From Albugo candida (taxonomy: Eukaryota > Oomycota > Peronosporomycetes > Albuginales): a stretch of DNA of 64,000 bases. Location of the stretch: the NCBI GenBank assembly GCA_040437565.1, contig JBDOQK010000025.1, positions 362,265-426,264 on the forward strand, read 5' to 3'. How positions within the stretch are numbered: position 1 is the first letter of the stretch; the number at the start of each line of letters is the position of its first letter. The notes beneath the pieces were generated by a model. That model was not told where the DNA came from. It did not search any database and saw only the letters and a program-made list of their open reading frames with translations. The translations under genes were made by a program, and so were the position numbers. This document shows, piece after piece, positions 33,310 to 43,182 of the stretch.

Positions 33310-34571
33310 TACGTGTAAAATTCGTCAATGGGCTCTGTTGACCACTAAAATTTAGCATCCATTTCGAAAGGGGTGGTACTGGGAAATATTTGTGGAGTGA
33401 CGACCGAGAATACTTGATACCCTTCGGCAAGCTTCATCAATTCTCTACCTTGATTCTTGCTATTCGATGCCTTCTGCCAGAGTATTCAGCAATCACAACT
33501 ACTGATGCGGTTTCCAGGTCGTTCATATGAATACGGTCTCGCCATCATAGCAGCAGAGTTGGCAGATCGGACCACCAAAATATGAGTCCACTTGTTCAAT
33601 AGCTGCATCAGCAACCTTCGTTTCTAAATTGAAACATGAGGACATTACGATTCTTCGTAGAGTTGTGTATGATTATAATCATTCTACTGCATCCATTGCA
33701 TCAAACAAGGTGCGGTTTTGTGCTCTTGAGTAAGCGGATAATCTCACTCGTAGAATGAATGTATTCACCTTGTAGGATTGTGAAGGAGGATTGGTTATTC
33801 CACGTGATGGGAGTCTTAGATTTTCCACTACTGCATAGCCTTTGACTTTTAAGGAAGGGCAAGTTTCGAGTTCCAATGATAAGACCAAGCACATCGAGTT
33901 GGATACACCCAACATCTATTGGCATTAAGCCCTGCTACCTACCTTGTTTACTTTAGCGGCAGCCGTTCACTCTTTGATGATGCGCCACCATTGCCTTGTT
34001 AGGAGTTGATTGTATCTGAATGAAGCGTACTGCATGTGGAGCTGTGTTAAAGGATCATCAATATGTGAGTGCAAGGTTTGGTTGGGTCGTCTATCTTGTG
34101 CGGTCTGCCATTGCGAAGATGAGTAGGATGTTTCTACCTTTTTCCACGGACCAGGGTCTCGGAACACTCAGATACCGATCTATTTCACGTGTATTGCAAT
34201 CCGATGTCTTGTGTCTCCTAAGGCTGGGACAGCGTGGCTGTGGATATTTTGAGTCGAAGCTTCCATGTTTCATTTGCCTATGCGCCGACTTTGACTCTTG
34301 GCTTGAGTGATATCGATCGCATTTGGCAAGACACAGTACGTGGAGCGCTCGTATTCGAAACAGTCAGACGTGAAAGCCATTCAATCTCAAGTAGCGTGAT
34401 CTTCGATCATCTGACATAGTAAAAAACGTAGAAAAAATCAGATCCTTACTCAACAATTCAATTGCGCCTGAAAGCCGTTATGCAAGAATCAATGCTCAAT
34501 ATCTAGTACAGCATTGATCGTATATGGTGTCTTGTCCTCTAAGTATACTTTTGCTGTGCATGTACTCCACG
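33310..34571. other. Intergenic region between CCG-2 and CCG-3
   Basis: Contains the CCG-2 promoter block. About 33.7-33.8 kb there is weak similarity to 37.1-37.2 kb (for example 'ctcgtagaatgaatgtattc' against 'cttgtggaatgtattg'), so the duplication that made CCG-2 and CCG-3 took upstream DNA with it. No other gene was recognised. Confidence 0.5.
33370..33379 (-). promoter_or_regulatory. Conserved upstream block of CCG-2 (GTACCACCCC)
   Basis: The 10-mer lies 61 bp upstream of the CCG-2 ATG, inside about 50 bp also present upstream of CCG-3 at nearly the same distance, including a nearby ATATTTGTG-like string. It may be a core promoter or regulator site, or simply young duplication. Confidence 0.45.
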
Positions 34572-36827
34572 TTAGTCGTCATTACCGTCGTTTGTTGTGG
34601 CCTGCATCCCTGAAGAAGCATCGAGTTTTTGATAAACATCATTAAGTCGCGCAGTCCTTGCTCGCTTCCTCGAATTCTTTGCTCTCCTCACAGGTTTCTC
34701 ATTGCTTTCATCATCATCACTTCCATCTTGGGTTTGCGTAGATATTACTTCTTTCCATTTATTTGATGTATTTGATCTCGTCCCAATAGTGTTAACGCGT
34801 TCATTTTCGGTTTCCGTAAATGTTGATCGCTTCCTCTTATTCGAAGGCTTCGCTCTCGACATGGCCGTCTCACCGTTTTTACTTTTAGCTTTTGTGGATT
34901 GTGCTCGCTTCTTCATAGTAGTACGCTTCACCTTCCTCGTAGGCTCCTCATCCCTTTCATCTTGATCTTTACCAAAGGCTGGATCAGAGTTACTTTCAAG
35001 TTCAGATATGGAGAATATTTCCTCCACATTGGCGGCAGATATTGACCGCATTGCATGAACATCATGACGCAGAACTTTCACACAGCTAAGTCCCTCGCAT
35101 TCAACACTAACAAGAGCTTTTATGGGTTCATACAGCATCCATATGTACTGTTTTTTGAGAGATAGCATTAATACATCGTGGTTGAGCGCAAGAGATCGGA
35201 GACATTCATAGGCATTTTTCTTTTGATAGCGAACCAATACGATATTCGTTGCCAATTCAACGTTCTTCCCAAATAATCGAATACTTGATAAACGCTGGCT
35301 TGCTGACGCTTGGCTCTGCGCATTGGAATCCAGCAATTGGCTCTGTGCGTTGGAATCCAGCAATTGGCTCTGTGCGTTGGAATCCAGCAATTGGTTCTGT
35401 GATGCATCCATTCCTGAGGCTGACGGTGCTGAGAATTCGTTGCCTTGTTTCTGAACGTTATCTTGTCCTGACTGAGCAAACTCATATTCACACATGAAAT
35501 CAGGAACAAATACAAATTCATAACATTTCGGAGAAACATTCTCTTTAGCCACGATGCAAGCAGCAAGATTCTTTTTTTCAAAATCGCTTCTCAGCAGAGA
35601 CAAAGACATTGAATGCGATAGACCAGCAATGTCCGCTGAAGCACCCAGATCGGTAATGCACTCATTACAATATTTTTTACCCTTCTGGAAACTTGCCCGG
35701 ACGCATTTACTGGAGTACTCGATTGCGATATTCCCCTCCTCATTTTGCTCTATTTCTCTCGTCCCAACAGAAATTCGGTCCTCGATTGATGATGTCTCGA
35801 ATTGTGCCGCATTCAGCTCATTGCAAACTTGAATACTTTGAGTTTCAGAGCGTTTGCCGCACTCTTGGTGACAATTTTTCGAAAATACCATCTTGTTCGA
35901 TTGAGCGAAAGCATGGAAATAATAACCCTGCATACGTTTCAGACCACTTTCCATTCGAAGCAGGACAGCAAATCCACCCGTCTCTCTTGCAAAACACATT
36001 AGACACCTTTGAATCTTTTGATAGCTCGATTGTGTTGGGCCCATGCAGTTCTGCGTCACAGTGATAGATGTAAGTTGTTCGTGTACGCTCCGTAATTCGG
36101 ATTCTTCGGACGTTAAAAAGGTCTCTAATGCAAGCTCATTTTCTTCCGTGATTTGAGTGTCAGGCATCGGTCCGTCGACAATCAGAGGGGCACATATTTT
36201 ACCTGGAATGCTGATAATACCCTTACTACATGCTAGAGATGCAATGCATGCTCCGACAATGTATTCGACTTGTCTTGTTGTGCTCAATGCATATATTACA
36301 AGTGGGTCGCTTGCTATCGCTGTAACCATTCGAAAATGTCCCAGATATGCTGAACCGCTAGATTCTCTCAAGCAATCTCTACATGTCGCGCTTGTACGTC
36401 TTCTGATGAGACATAAAAGATTCCCGGAAGGTTCCTTTGCATCGCCCAGTAATTGGCTTGGCATTTGATTTGAACGACGAGTCGAGCCAGATCGATAAGC
36501 AACTGCCACGCTGCCACATTGTGATATGCTGGCACAATTTTGTTCCAAATTTACAAATCCAAAATCTGAGGCAGCAACTTCATACTTTGCTATGTAGATC
36601 CGACGTAATTTACTAAATCGTTTAGGACGCATTAGCTGTTGAGAGATTAGTTTTGCACGAATGGCACCCGCGGTAGACAGAAAACATTTCTGGCAATTTC
36701 TAAAAGTTGTGCGTTTGAAGTTGATGGAAGTACTGACGATATTTGTTTCCAATGAGGCGAATACCTGGTTAGTCTTACCGCTAAAGTTATGGATTAGGAG
36801 CACTAACAAGACTCTGTAGTTTCGCAT
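34572..36827 (-). CDS. CCG-class secreted effector candidate 3 with basic tail
   Basis: A single exon; ATG at 36827 gives 751 aa. The signal-peptide-like start is MRNYRVLLVLLIHNFSGKT. Modules: CQKCFLS TAG, CRDCLRESSG and CLMCFARETGG (three exact CX2CX5G), CNECITDLG and CLRSLALNHDVLML. Before the last module there is a three-copy QLLDSNAQS repeat. After it comes a ~140-residue Lys/Arg-rich extension with clusters RKVKRTTMKKRA, NKRKRS and KNSRKRARTAR interleaved with acidic DDDES and NDGNDD. The basic clusters look like nuclear localisation signals, suggesting a host-nuclear destination (inference). It is the largest of the three. Confidence 0.88.
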   Translation of the reverse strand: MRNYRVLLVLLIHNFSGKTNQVFASLETNIVSTSINFKRTTFRNCQKCFLSTAGAIRAKLISQQLMRPKRFSKLRRIYIAKYEVAASDFGFVNLEQNCASISQCGSVAVAYRSGSTRRSNQMPSQLLGDAKEPSGNLLCLIRRRTSATCRDCLRESSGSAYLGHFRMVTAIASDPLVIYALSTTRQVEYIVGACIASLACSKGIISIPGKICAPLIVDGPMPDTQITEENELALETFLTSEESELRSVHEQLTSITVTQNCMGPTQSSYQKIQRCLMCFARETGGFAVLLRMESGLKRMQGYYFHAFAQSNKMVFSKNCHQECGKRSETQSIQVCNELNAAQFETSSIEDRISVGTREIEQNEEGNIAIEYSSKCVRASFQKGKKYCNECITDLGASADIAGLSHSMSLSLLRSDFEKKNLAACIVAKENVSPKCYEFVFVPDFMCEYEFAQSGQDNVQKQGNEFSAPSASGMDASQNQLLDSNAQSQLLDSNAQSQLLDSNAQSQASASQRLSSIRLFGKNVELATNIVLVRYQKKNAYECLRSLALNHDVLMLSLKKQYIWMLYEPIKALVSVECEGLSCVKVLRHDVHAMRSISAANVEEIFSISELESNSDPAFGKDQDERDEEPTRKVKRTTMKKRAQSTKAKSKNGETAMSRAKPSNKRKRSTFTETENERVNTIGTRSNTSNKWKEVISTQTQDGSDDDESNEKPVRRAKNSRKRARTARLNDVYQKLDASSGMQATTNDGNDD
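35311..35398. repeat. 27-bp tandem repeat, three copies, in CCG-3
   Basis: The unit encodes QLLDSNAQS in frame (minus strand). Copies are almost identical, implying recent expansion or contraction. It sits in the linker before the last CCG module, absent from CCG-2. Confidence 0.9.
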
Positions 36828-36885
36828 AACGTGCAAAATTCAACAGAGTTCTGCTGACCACCAATGGTATGTATTCATTCTACAA

Positions 36886-36895
36886 GGGGTGGTAC
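36886..36895 (-). promoter_or_regulatory. Conserved upstream block of CCG-3 (GTACCACCCC)
   Basis: The same 10-mer as upstream of CCG-2, here 59 bp before the ATG. The flanking sequence (TTCATT... and TATTTGTG) is also shared. Confidence 0.45.
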
Positions 36896-37689
36896 CAAAA
36901 GTATTTGTGTAATAAATGAATGAGAATGAGAACGTTCAGCATGCGACTGCTGCTCTCCAACGTGAGTTATGCTTTGGTTGATTGATTGAAAACGCTATCA
37001 GCGACGATGTACTTTTGTTATTTTTCTGCTTGGCGACGTTTTGTCTCTTCATAGTGTTGCGTACGATTGTTCACATTTTGCTGAATCCACTTTGCAGATA
37101 CATTACGACTTTCGGTCCTATGAGCGGATCATCTCACTTGTGGAATGTATTGACCTTGTACGATAATGAGAATTGCTATTTTCACCCAAACCGATCTGAT
37201 AATACTGGAGAGCATTTGTTTTCTGGAAGCAAGTAAACTAGTCAACCAGAAGGATAATCCAAACTACGATTAACGGAGGAGTACTCCAACCTTATCGAAA
37301 TTAAGAGCTACATCACAATACTTTTGATTTACAGCTCACTACATCCCGTGCCTTATACCATCTTTGAGCTGGAACAGTGTGGTTGTATTGACTTATATCC
37401 TTAGTGGGGGCTTGGACGTTCATATATCTTACGGGAAAGAACCAGCCTAACAGCCGTCCATTGTGGTTGGGCGCAATCTGGAAGCCTCTCAGCTGATTAT
37501 GGCTATATGTGGATTGACGCATCGTCTAACATATAACATGCGCATGTAACCAAGAGCGAGATTAATGTATCCGCACGATGCGTGGAGCACCTATCTCATG
37601 GCGGCTTGTCTAGAGTACGTTATGGCGTCTATTGCACCAGGGTGCTGCATCTCATTCGGTCAATGAGCTTTCTTTTCTCCTCGTTATAA
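36896..37689. other. Upstream of CCG-3; no gene recognised
   Basis: Holds duplicated upstream DNA (about 37.1 kb) matching the region upstream of CCG-2. Further out, weak repeat-like sequence with no intact frame. Confidence 0.4.
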
Positions 37690-38345
37690 AATATGATCTT
37701 CGTCAACGGCTAATCGCGCTATGTATCTCCTTCTCAAGTGGCAGCAGCCTGGAAGACAGATGAAACTGCGGATCTAAAGTCGTGATGCAGCCATACCGCT
37801 CCAACCCATTATATATTTGTTTCTTCATAATTATCCTGAGAAGGCCAATGTGATGACTTTTGCCGATCTGGGAGGTCTCCATGCGGTTTTCGAGAGACGG
37901 GATCGTAGACTCCCACATCAAATGGTCTAGCACTTGTGCCTGGTTGAAGCCAAGTTGAAGACCACATATCGATTTCGTACGCTCCAATTGCAGGGTTTCC
38001 ACATTATAGGATTGACTTGGAACTCTATTTAACCATATCCGTTGGATGCAGTTCTTCATGGCTGTATCTTGATAGCTGAAGCAAACGATTCCCGAAACGT
38101 CCAGTATGGCTTGTCCACAAACACGCCAACATTGCACCAAACACGTACCATACTCTGATTACAAGCAACAGCTTTAGAATGCAATACTTGATCGCAGTTG
38201 CATGCACTTCGGGCGTCGTTGCAGCAAATTCAGATTTGACATTGTAATATTCAAACCATCTTATGCTCCATTCTAAACGCCTATCTCCATCGGCTGATAG
38301 AAGGTTTGATCGGCTGTAATGATTCCGTCGGACCATTTTTCCCGT
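37690..38345 (-). mobile_element. LINE remnant related to the one at 25-26 kb
   Basis: Minus frames in two phases carry VWYVFGAMLACLWTSHTGRF and LQLGFNQAQVLDHLMWES, then a stretch whose DNA aligns with 25.82-25.99 kb of the first remnant (gggaggtctccatgcgg here, gggaggtttccaaacga there). Frameshifts between phases and the absence of catalytic domains mark a 5'-truncated fossil. It faces the same way as the first remnant, on the other side of the CCG cluster. Confidence 0.6.
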
Positions 38346-39023
38346 AATGAAAAAAAAATATGATCAGGCGAACATGTTCCGAATCGTTTCTGGAAGTCCA
38401 CTGACGGACAATCGCATCAAGAATCGATTGCTATTGTCAACGAATCTGTTGGAATTTTCACGTGCATAGTGTTATGCCACAGGCATCACAAAACCATTGT
38501 GTGGGCAACCAGTACTTGAGCAGGAGCAACACGGGCACTATCGATATCCGTAATGTGACTGAACGGAATGCCCAGATAATCACTGGATACAACGAGAGCA
38601 AAGACGACGTACTCGAGGTATATATCACTTGTCCAGGGAGATGTTGGGGTGTGATAGCTTCAAGTAGCTTATGGACCGCATGTCGCGGGGTACACCTACT
38701 TACATGATTGTATTCCTGCGAACCGAAAAGGACATAAGCATAAGTCGCTCAGCAAAAGATGCAAGCCAGTCAGGATCCTGACTGCGTACAGATAGAAATT
38801 CACACATGAGATCAACAGCAATGCCAGAATTGCGTCGTAGGCTACCGTACAAAGATGGCGCATACTTCGTGTCATCGCATGGTCAGCTCAGTATCGACGC
38901 AAATATAGCTTATAACCTTTATTGTCGAGATATTCATCGATCATTGATCGTTTTATCACCATTTCCAGCTGCTAGCTCTCCACTGAAGCGACTTTTGCTA
39001 CTAAGCTCACTTGCTCGATTCTG
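38346..39023. other. Non-coding spacer, nothing recognised
   Basis: Between the LINE remnant and dihydroorotase. It has short chance frames only, possibly further degraded LINE sequence. Confidence 0.45.
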
Positions 39024-40127
39024 CTAATTAGCCGCATTAACGCTTGTTGCAACAACTTCACACTTCCACTTTATGATACTTCCTGCACGTAACGGTACAA
39101 TCTTTTCGCCGTTTCTCAATGAGTAGCTCTCGGGCACCACCCACTCTTCCTTATTTAGGAATACTATTCGTTCTGGTGGATTCAGAGGTAGACCATAAAA
39201 TAAACTTGCGTTCTCACAAGCAAAAGACTCCAATAAATCAAGTCTGCCAATGCTATCAAAAGCTTCCGCATACAGCTCCAAGGCCGCATGAGCGGAGTAG
39301 ATACCTGCACATCCACAGCTAGATTCCTTCTTACTGCTCACATGAGGCGCACTGTCGGTGCCAAGAAAGAACTTTTTGCTTCCGGAAGCAAGTACTTCCA
39401 AAAGCGCTTTCCGGTGTATCTCTCGTTTCATGACTGGCAAACAATACATATGAGGATGAAGACCGCCTTGAAATATCGCATTACGATTATAAAGTAAATG
39501 CTGCGGAGTGATTGTGGCCGCTACATTTTCAGATGCATTCATCACAAAATCAGCTGCTTCTTTGGTTGTGATATGTTCCAGAACCACTTTCAAGGAAGGG
39601 AAGTCCGCAATCAATGGAGTCAATACATTTGTTAAGAAAATTGCTTCCTTGTCAAAAATATCGACAGAGGATTCGGTTACTTCTCCATGAACGAGAAGCG
39701 GCATACTCACTTGAACCATTGCCTCAAGCGCTGGGTAGATATTTCTTACATTAGTAACGCCAGCATCAGAGTTGGTCGTAGCTCCAGCTGGGTACAACTT
39801 CACAGCAAATATCTTCTTTGTTGATGCTGCTTTATAGATCTCCTCGGACGTGGTACGATCCGTCATGTAAAGTGTCATTAGCGGCTGAAAGTGAGGTCTT
39901 TGTAGCCTGTCAAGGATGTGTTGAATGCGATCATGATACTCGAGAGCCATTTCAGTGGTAACTATCGGAGGGTTGAGGTTCGGCATTGCAATACACCGAC
40001 CGAAAACACGAGACACATGGTTCACAGTCATTTCCAAGCACTCATCGTCCCGTAAATGGTGATGAAAGTCATCAGGACGGCGTTTTAGCCAAAAAGCCGA
40101 CATGTTGGAGTCCTTGGAGCTGGACAT
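39024..40127 (-). CDS. pyrC: Dihydroorotase (class II, PyrC type)
   Basis: A single exon of 367 aa. Metal-centre motifs are intact: DDFHHHLRD, the carboxylated Lys in KLYPAGATTNSDAGV, HGEV, EHITTKEAADF and GTDSAPH. It catalyses reversible cyclisation of carbamoyl-aspartate to dihydroorotate, step 3 of de novo pyrimidine synthesis. It is the stand-alone bacterial-type enzyme, not a CAD domain, as seen in many stramenopiles and plants. Its 5' end overlaps the start of the divergent acyltransferase frame by up to 26 bp. It marks the right border of the accessory island. Confidence 0.96.
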   Translation of the reverse strand: MSSSKDSNMSAFWLKRRPDDFHHHLRDDECLEMTVNHVSRVFGRCIAMPNLNPPIVTTEMALEYHDRIQHILDRLQRPHFQPLMTLYMTDRTTSEEIYKAASTKKIFAVKLYPAGATTNSDAGVTNVRNIYPALEAMVQVSMPLLVHGEVTESSVDIFDKEAIFLTNVLTPLIADFPSLKVVLEHITTKEAADFVMNASENVAATITPQHLLYNRNAIFQGGLHPHMYCLPVMKREIHRKALLEVLASGSKKFFLGTDSAPHVSSKKESSCGCAGIYSAHAALELYAEAFDSIGRLDLLESFACENASLFYGLPLNPPERIVFLNKEEWVVPESYSLRNGEKIVPLRAGSIIKWKCEVVATSVNAAN

Positions 40128-41736
40128 GAGATCTATTTATTACCAATCAGACAAGGCTATTCAGAATAATAGCCAATCATTACTCTCCGTAAGTACTTGT
40201 CCGCCAATGAAAGCGACTTGGAATGAATTAAGTGGACAGCAGTATGCCAAACCATTTGCAACGTATTTCTCGNNNNNNNNNNNNNNNNNNNNNNNNNNNN
40301 NNNNNNNNNNNNNNNNNNNNNNNNNNNNNNNNNNNNNNNNNNNNNNNNNNNNNNNNNNNNNNNNNNNNNNNNTCATTCTTTACCCGCGCATAACGTCATT
40401 TCTTCGCATCGTTTTGATGGAAAACGCTTCACAACAAGTGTCAAAAATCGTTTCCAATGCGCCAAAATGCATATGCGATGTATCACCATTAGATATCGCG
40501 GACGCCCGATCGTCTGTGCATAACTCCGATTTTCGTGGATTGTACAATTTGTGCAGCATTTGCGGCGGATTGTATGTATTGGATACACTCATTTCGACTT
40601 TATGGAACGTTAAGAACGCTTTCGATCCGTCGCTCTTTCGCACTGTATTCTACTCGTACGAGTTTGTGGATGTTGTCATGGTCCTGATCCTCCAATGCGT
40701 TTTTTCCTTCATGGCGATGATCCCAGTGTATATAGCATCACGGTCGCAAAATTCGCGCCTGCTAACAAACGTGATCCATCACGTGCTCCAAAGTATTTTT
40801 CTCTTTTCGAATATGACATACATCATCTACCGGGATTGGCACATTATCCACATTATGATCGTTTTCATCGAGTGTATCGTTCTCCTCATGAAAATGCATT
40901 CGTATACGCGCGTGCAGATTCAAAGCGTTAGATCATCTACAACGACGCGTCAAGACCAGAGTTTTCGATCTTTTTGCCTCTTTCTATTCTTCCCGACATT
41001 GGTGTATCAACATCACTTTCCGCGAACTCGTTCAATCCGACCTTGGTATCTCATGGAGAAGCTAAGTGCGCTCATCTTGGCATTTGCAATGTTCTACGTC
41101 ATCGTCACGAATCACGTCATTCCTGTACTGAATGATTCCGGTGTAAATGATCCCGTGCTCGTCATTTCGAATCTGTTGCTTCCATTTGTCGGATGCTATC
41201 TTATGACATGGTTTGTCATTTTTGAGTGTATTTGTAATATTGCTGCAGAAATCACGATGTACGCAAAACGCGATTTCTACGGCGATTGGTGGAACAGCAC
41301 GACATTTGAAGAGTTTGCAAGGAAATGGAATCGTCCTGTTCATGAATTTTTATTCCATCACGTGTATCTCGAAGGTCGTAAATCGTTTCAAATGAATCGA
41401 TCAAGTGCGATGTTTTTAACATTCTTTCTGTCTGCGGCCGTGCATGAATGCTGCTTCATTGTCGTTTTTCGAGCTGTGAGAATGTATCATTTCGTGATCC
41501 ACATGTCGGAAATCGGATGTATTGTGTTCGGCAATGGATTGAAAGGGACGAGAGTTGGGAATTATTTTTACTGGCTGGCAATGGCATTTGGACTGCCATT
41601 ACAAGCGGTTTTATATTGTCGAGAGTACCATGGTGGGAATCCCATTTTTCTCCATATTTTGATGCCTATGATGGTAGGAAGTTGTTGCTTTTTGGCTGTC
41701 ATTTCCATTTTGTATGTTTCCAAGTTGAGAGGCTGA
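40102..41736 (+). CDS. Sterol O-acyltransferase (MBOAT, ARE2/ACAT-like)
   Basis: The frame runs across a 100-N gap (40273-40372), so the N-terminus and exact start (40102, 40126 or 40207) are uncertain; 544 aa as drawn. MBOAT signatures: FYGDWWNSTTFEEFARKWNRPVHEFLFHHVY and catalytic His in SAAVHECCF, closest in style to yeast ARE2/ACAT rather than DGAT1. At least eight membrane spans. It would esterify sterols with fatty acyl-CoA in the ER. Albugo-like oomycetes acquire sterols from the host, so storage as steryl esters would fit (inference). Both key motifs are intact. Confidence 0.85.
   Translation: MLESLELDMRSIYYQSDKAIQNNSQSLLSVSTCPPMKATWNELSGQQYAKPFATYFSXXXXXXXXXXXXXXXXXXXXXXXXXXXXXXXXXXILYPRITSFLRIVLMENASQQVSKIVSNAPKCICDVSPLDIADARSSVHNSDFRGLYNLCSICGGLYVLDTLISTLWNVKNAFDPSLFRTVFYSYEFVDVVMVLILQCVFSFMAMIPVYIASRSQNSRLLTNVIHHVLQSIFLFSNMTYIIYRDWHIIHIMIVFIECIVLLMKMHSYTRVQIQSVRSSTTTRQDQSFRSFCLFLFFPTLVYQHHFPRTRSIRPWYLMEKLSALILAFAMFYVIVTNHVIPVLNDSGVNDPVLVISNLLLPFVGCYLMTWFVIFECICNIAAEITMYAKRDFYGDWWNSTTFEEFARKWNRPVHEFLFHHVYLEGRKSFQMNRSSAMFLTFFLSAAVHECCFIVVFRAVRMYHFVIHMSEIGCIVFGNGLKGTRVGNYFYWLAMAFGLPLQAVLYCREYHGGNPIFLHILMPMMVGSCCFLAVISILYVSKLRG
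40273..40372. other. Assembly gap, no duplicated edges seen
   Basis: Unlike most gaps here, the flanks do not repeat, so real sequence of the acyltransferase N-terminal region may be missing. Confidence 0.85.
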
Positions 41737-42158
41737 TAGAGTGATATATGGCCAATCATATAGATAGAAATGAAGTGGTAACTAGTAACAACCAATAGAT
41801 GAAAGGGAGGACTATTTTGTATACTGCCGTAGCTATACACTTTGACCTCGTTATCGCTTTTTGTGGAGGATACGGTCGAATACTGATATAAATCGAAAAG
41901 AATACGTGCTATGTCGGTCGTAAACACATATTACTGTATCGCCTCGAAAGTATACACGTCAGGAGACTATCAGTCGTACTGCAATCCAATACGAAAGTCA
42001 CTGACGTCTCCTTCTTATTCGATTGTTAAAAGGATTGTCAGTTGAAGTCTCGGGTGTTGGTGCAGCAGTTATATATGTGGAACTTGGGGGTATCAAATTT
42101 AGGGCTTAGTATCAAATATTGCCAGCAAAAACCAACATGATTTTCTACTATTGTAAGG
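41737..42158. other. Intergenic spacer between convergent genes
   Basis: About 420 bp between the acyltransferase stop and the dynein light chain stop. No structure recognised. Confidence 0.5.
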
Positions 42159-42595
42159 TTAGTATGGGTGCCGAAAGAGTGTGATACATTTCTTGCCAAT
42201 GTAAAATCTCAAAAAACTTTTGCTCTCATACGTGAATGCAACTTTATACTCTGAACCCACGAGACAGTGCCACGTCGGTCCATACTTTTCCTCCATCCAG
42301 ACCTAAAAAGCTCCATCAATCAAAGGCGTCTTATATGGTATTGTAGCCGTATACTTTGATGTGACGCGCAACCTCCCGTTCCAGGCTGTATTGCTCAAGC
42401 GCAAACGTTGCTTGCGTGAAAGCGTCTTCCTGATAGTCCTTTAGCTCATTATAATAGTAGAACTCTACTCAACTCACCTTTAACTGGCCATGTTCGTCCA
42501 CTGTGTGCAACAGCATTAGGAATTCTGAAAACTAGCATGAAAAGCAAGTGCATACCATCAGTATCCAGCTGTTTTACGTATTCATGTGCGTCCAT
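42159..42595 (-). CDS. DYNLL: LC8-type dynein light chain with very short introns
   Basis: Not visible as a single frame. Exons 42595-42556, 42524-42478, 42438-42355 and 42302-42159 splice in phase to 104 aa. The third and fourth exons give ATFALEQYSLEREVARHIK and YGPTWHCLVGSEYKVAFTYE...FLRFYIGKKCITLF, matching LC8 (human: [36 protein letters not shown]). Introns are 31, 39 and 52 nt. LC8 is a dimerising hub that binds dynein intermediate chain and many other partners. Compared with canonical LC8 (89 aa) it has an N-terminal extension and several core changes (GSEYKVAFTYES), so it may be an axonemal or divergent paralogue. Confidence 0.82.
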
Positions 42596-43182
42596 TCTTT
42601 CTATTTTTTCTTGGAGTATAGTGCCTTTTCGACTTGTATGCGTCCATTACGGAAGATAGAGGATTGTCAAATCTGCTTTGTATGAGCATTTCAAATTGAA
42701 TACTCTAAGGATGTATCTGATAGGTCCCTCCTTAAACTTGTCAGCCATACTCTTGTATCACATATCGATCTGCTGCACGAATCAATAGCCCAAAAATGGT
42801 CGAGTTTCAGTCTTAAGGTTTCCTCACTAAATGTGTCGTAGCATGTTCCCGTCCTTATGACCTTATTAAAGATTATAAAAAAATCAATGTGTCAAATGTC
42901 GAGTAGAATTCTGAAAGAAGGCACTGCCTTCGTGAAAAGCGAGAGCATCTATGCCAGTGACTTCGCCCGTCGAGCTCTCATGGACTTGACCTAATTATGG
43001 CAACGCTCGCTGTATATCGTGGCAGCGCTTTATCCTTGCAATTTTGACAAGACATCCTATTGAAAAATGTTTCACAGCACATACTGATAGGCTCCAGTTG
43101 TGCAAGTCTATTACTCGAATCTAGCAAGCACACACTGAAGGAGCAAAGTCGTTATATTCGCTTACTTATCGTGAGGTTCGAA
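42596..43182. other. Divergent spacer between dynein light chain and dolichyl-diphosphatase
   Basis: 587 bp with no supported coding sequence, presumably containing both promoters. Confidence 0.5.

Noticed and set aside
34702-34965. Hydrophobic plus-strand frame opposite CCG-3
   Set aside because: A shadow of the Lys/Glu-rich tail of CCG-3 read in reverse; no start context or splice support.
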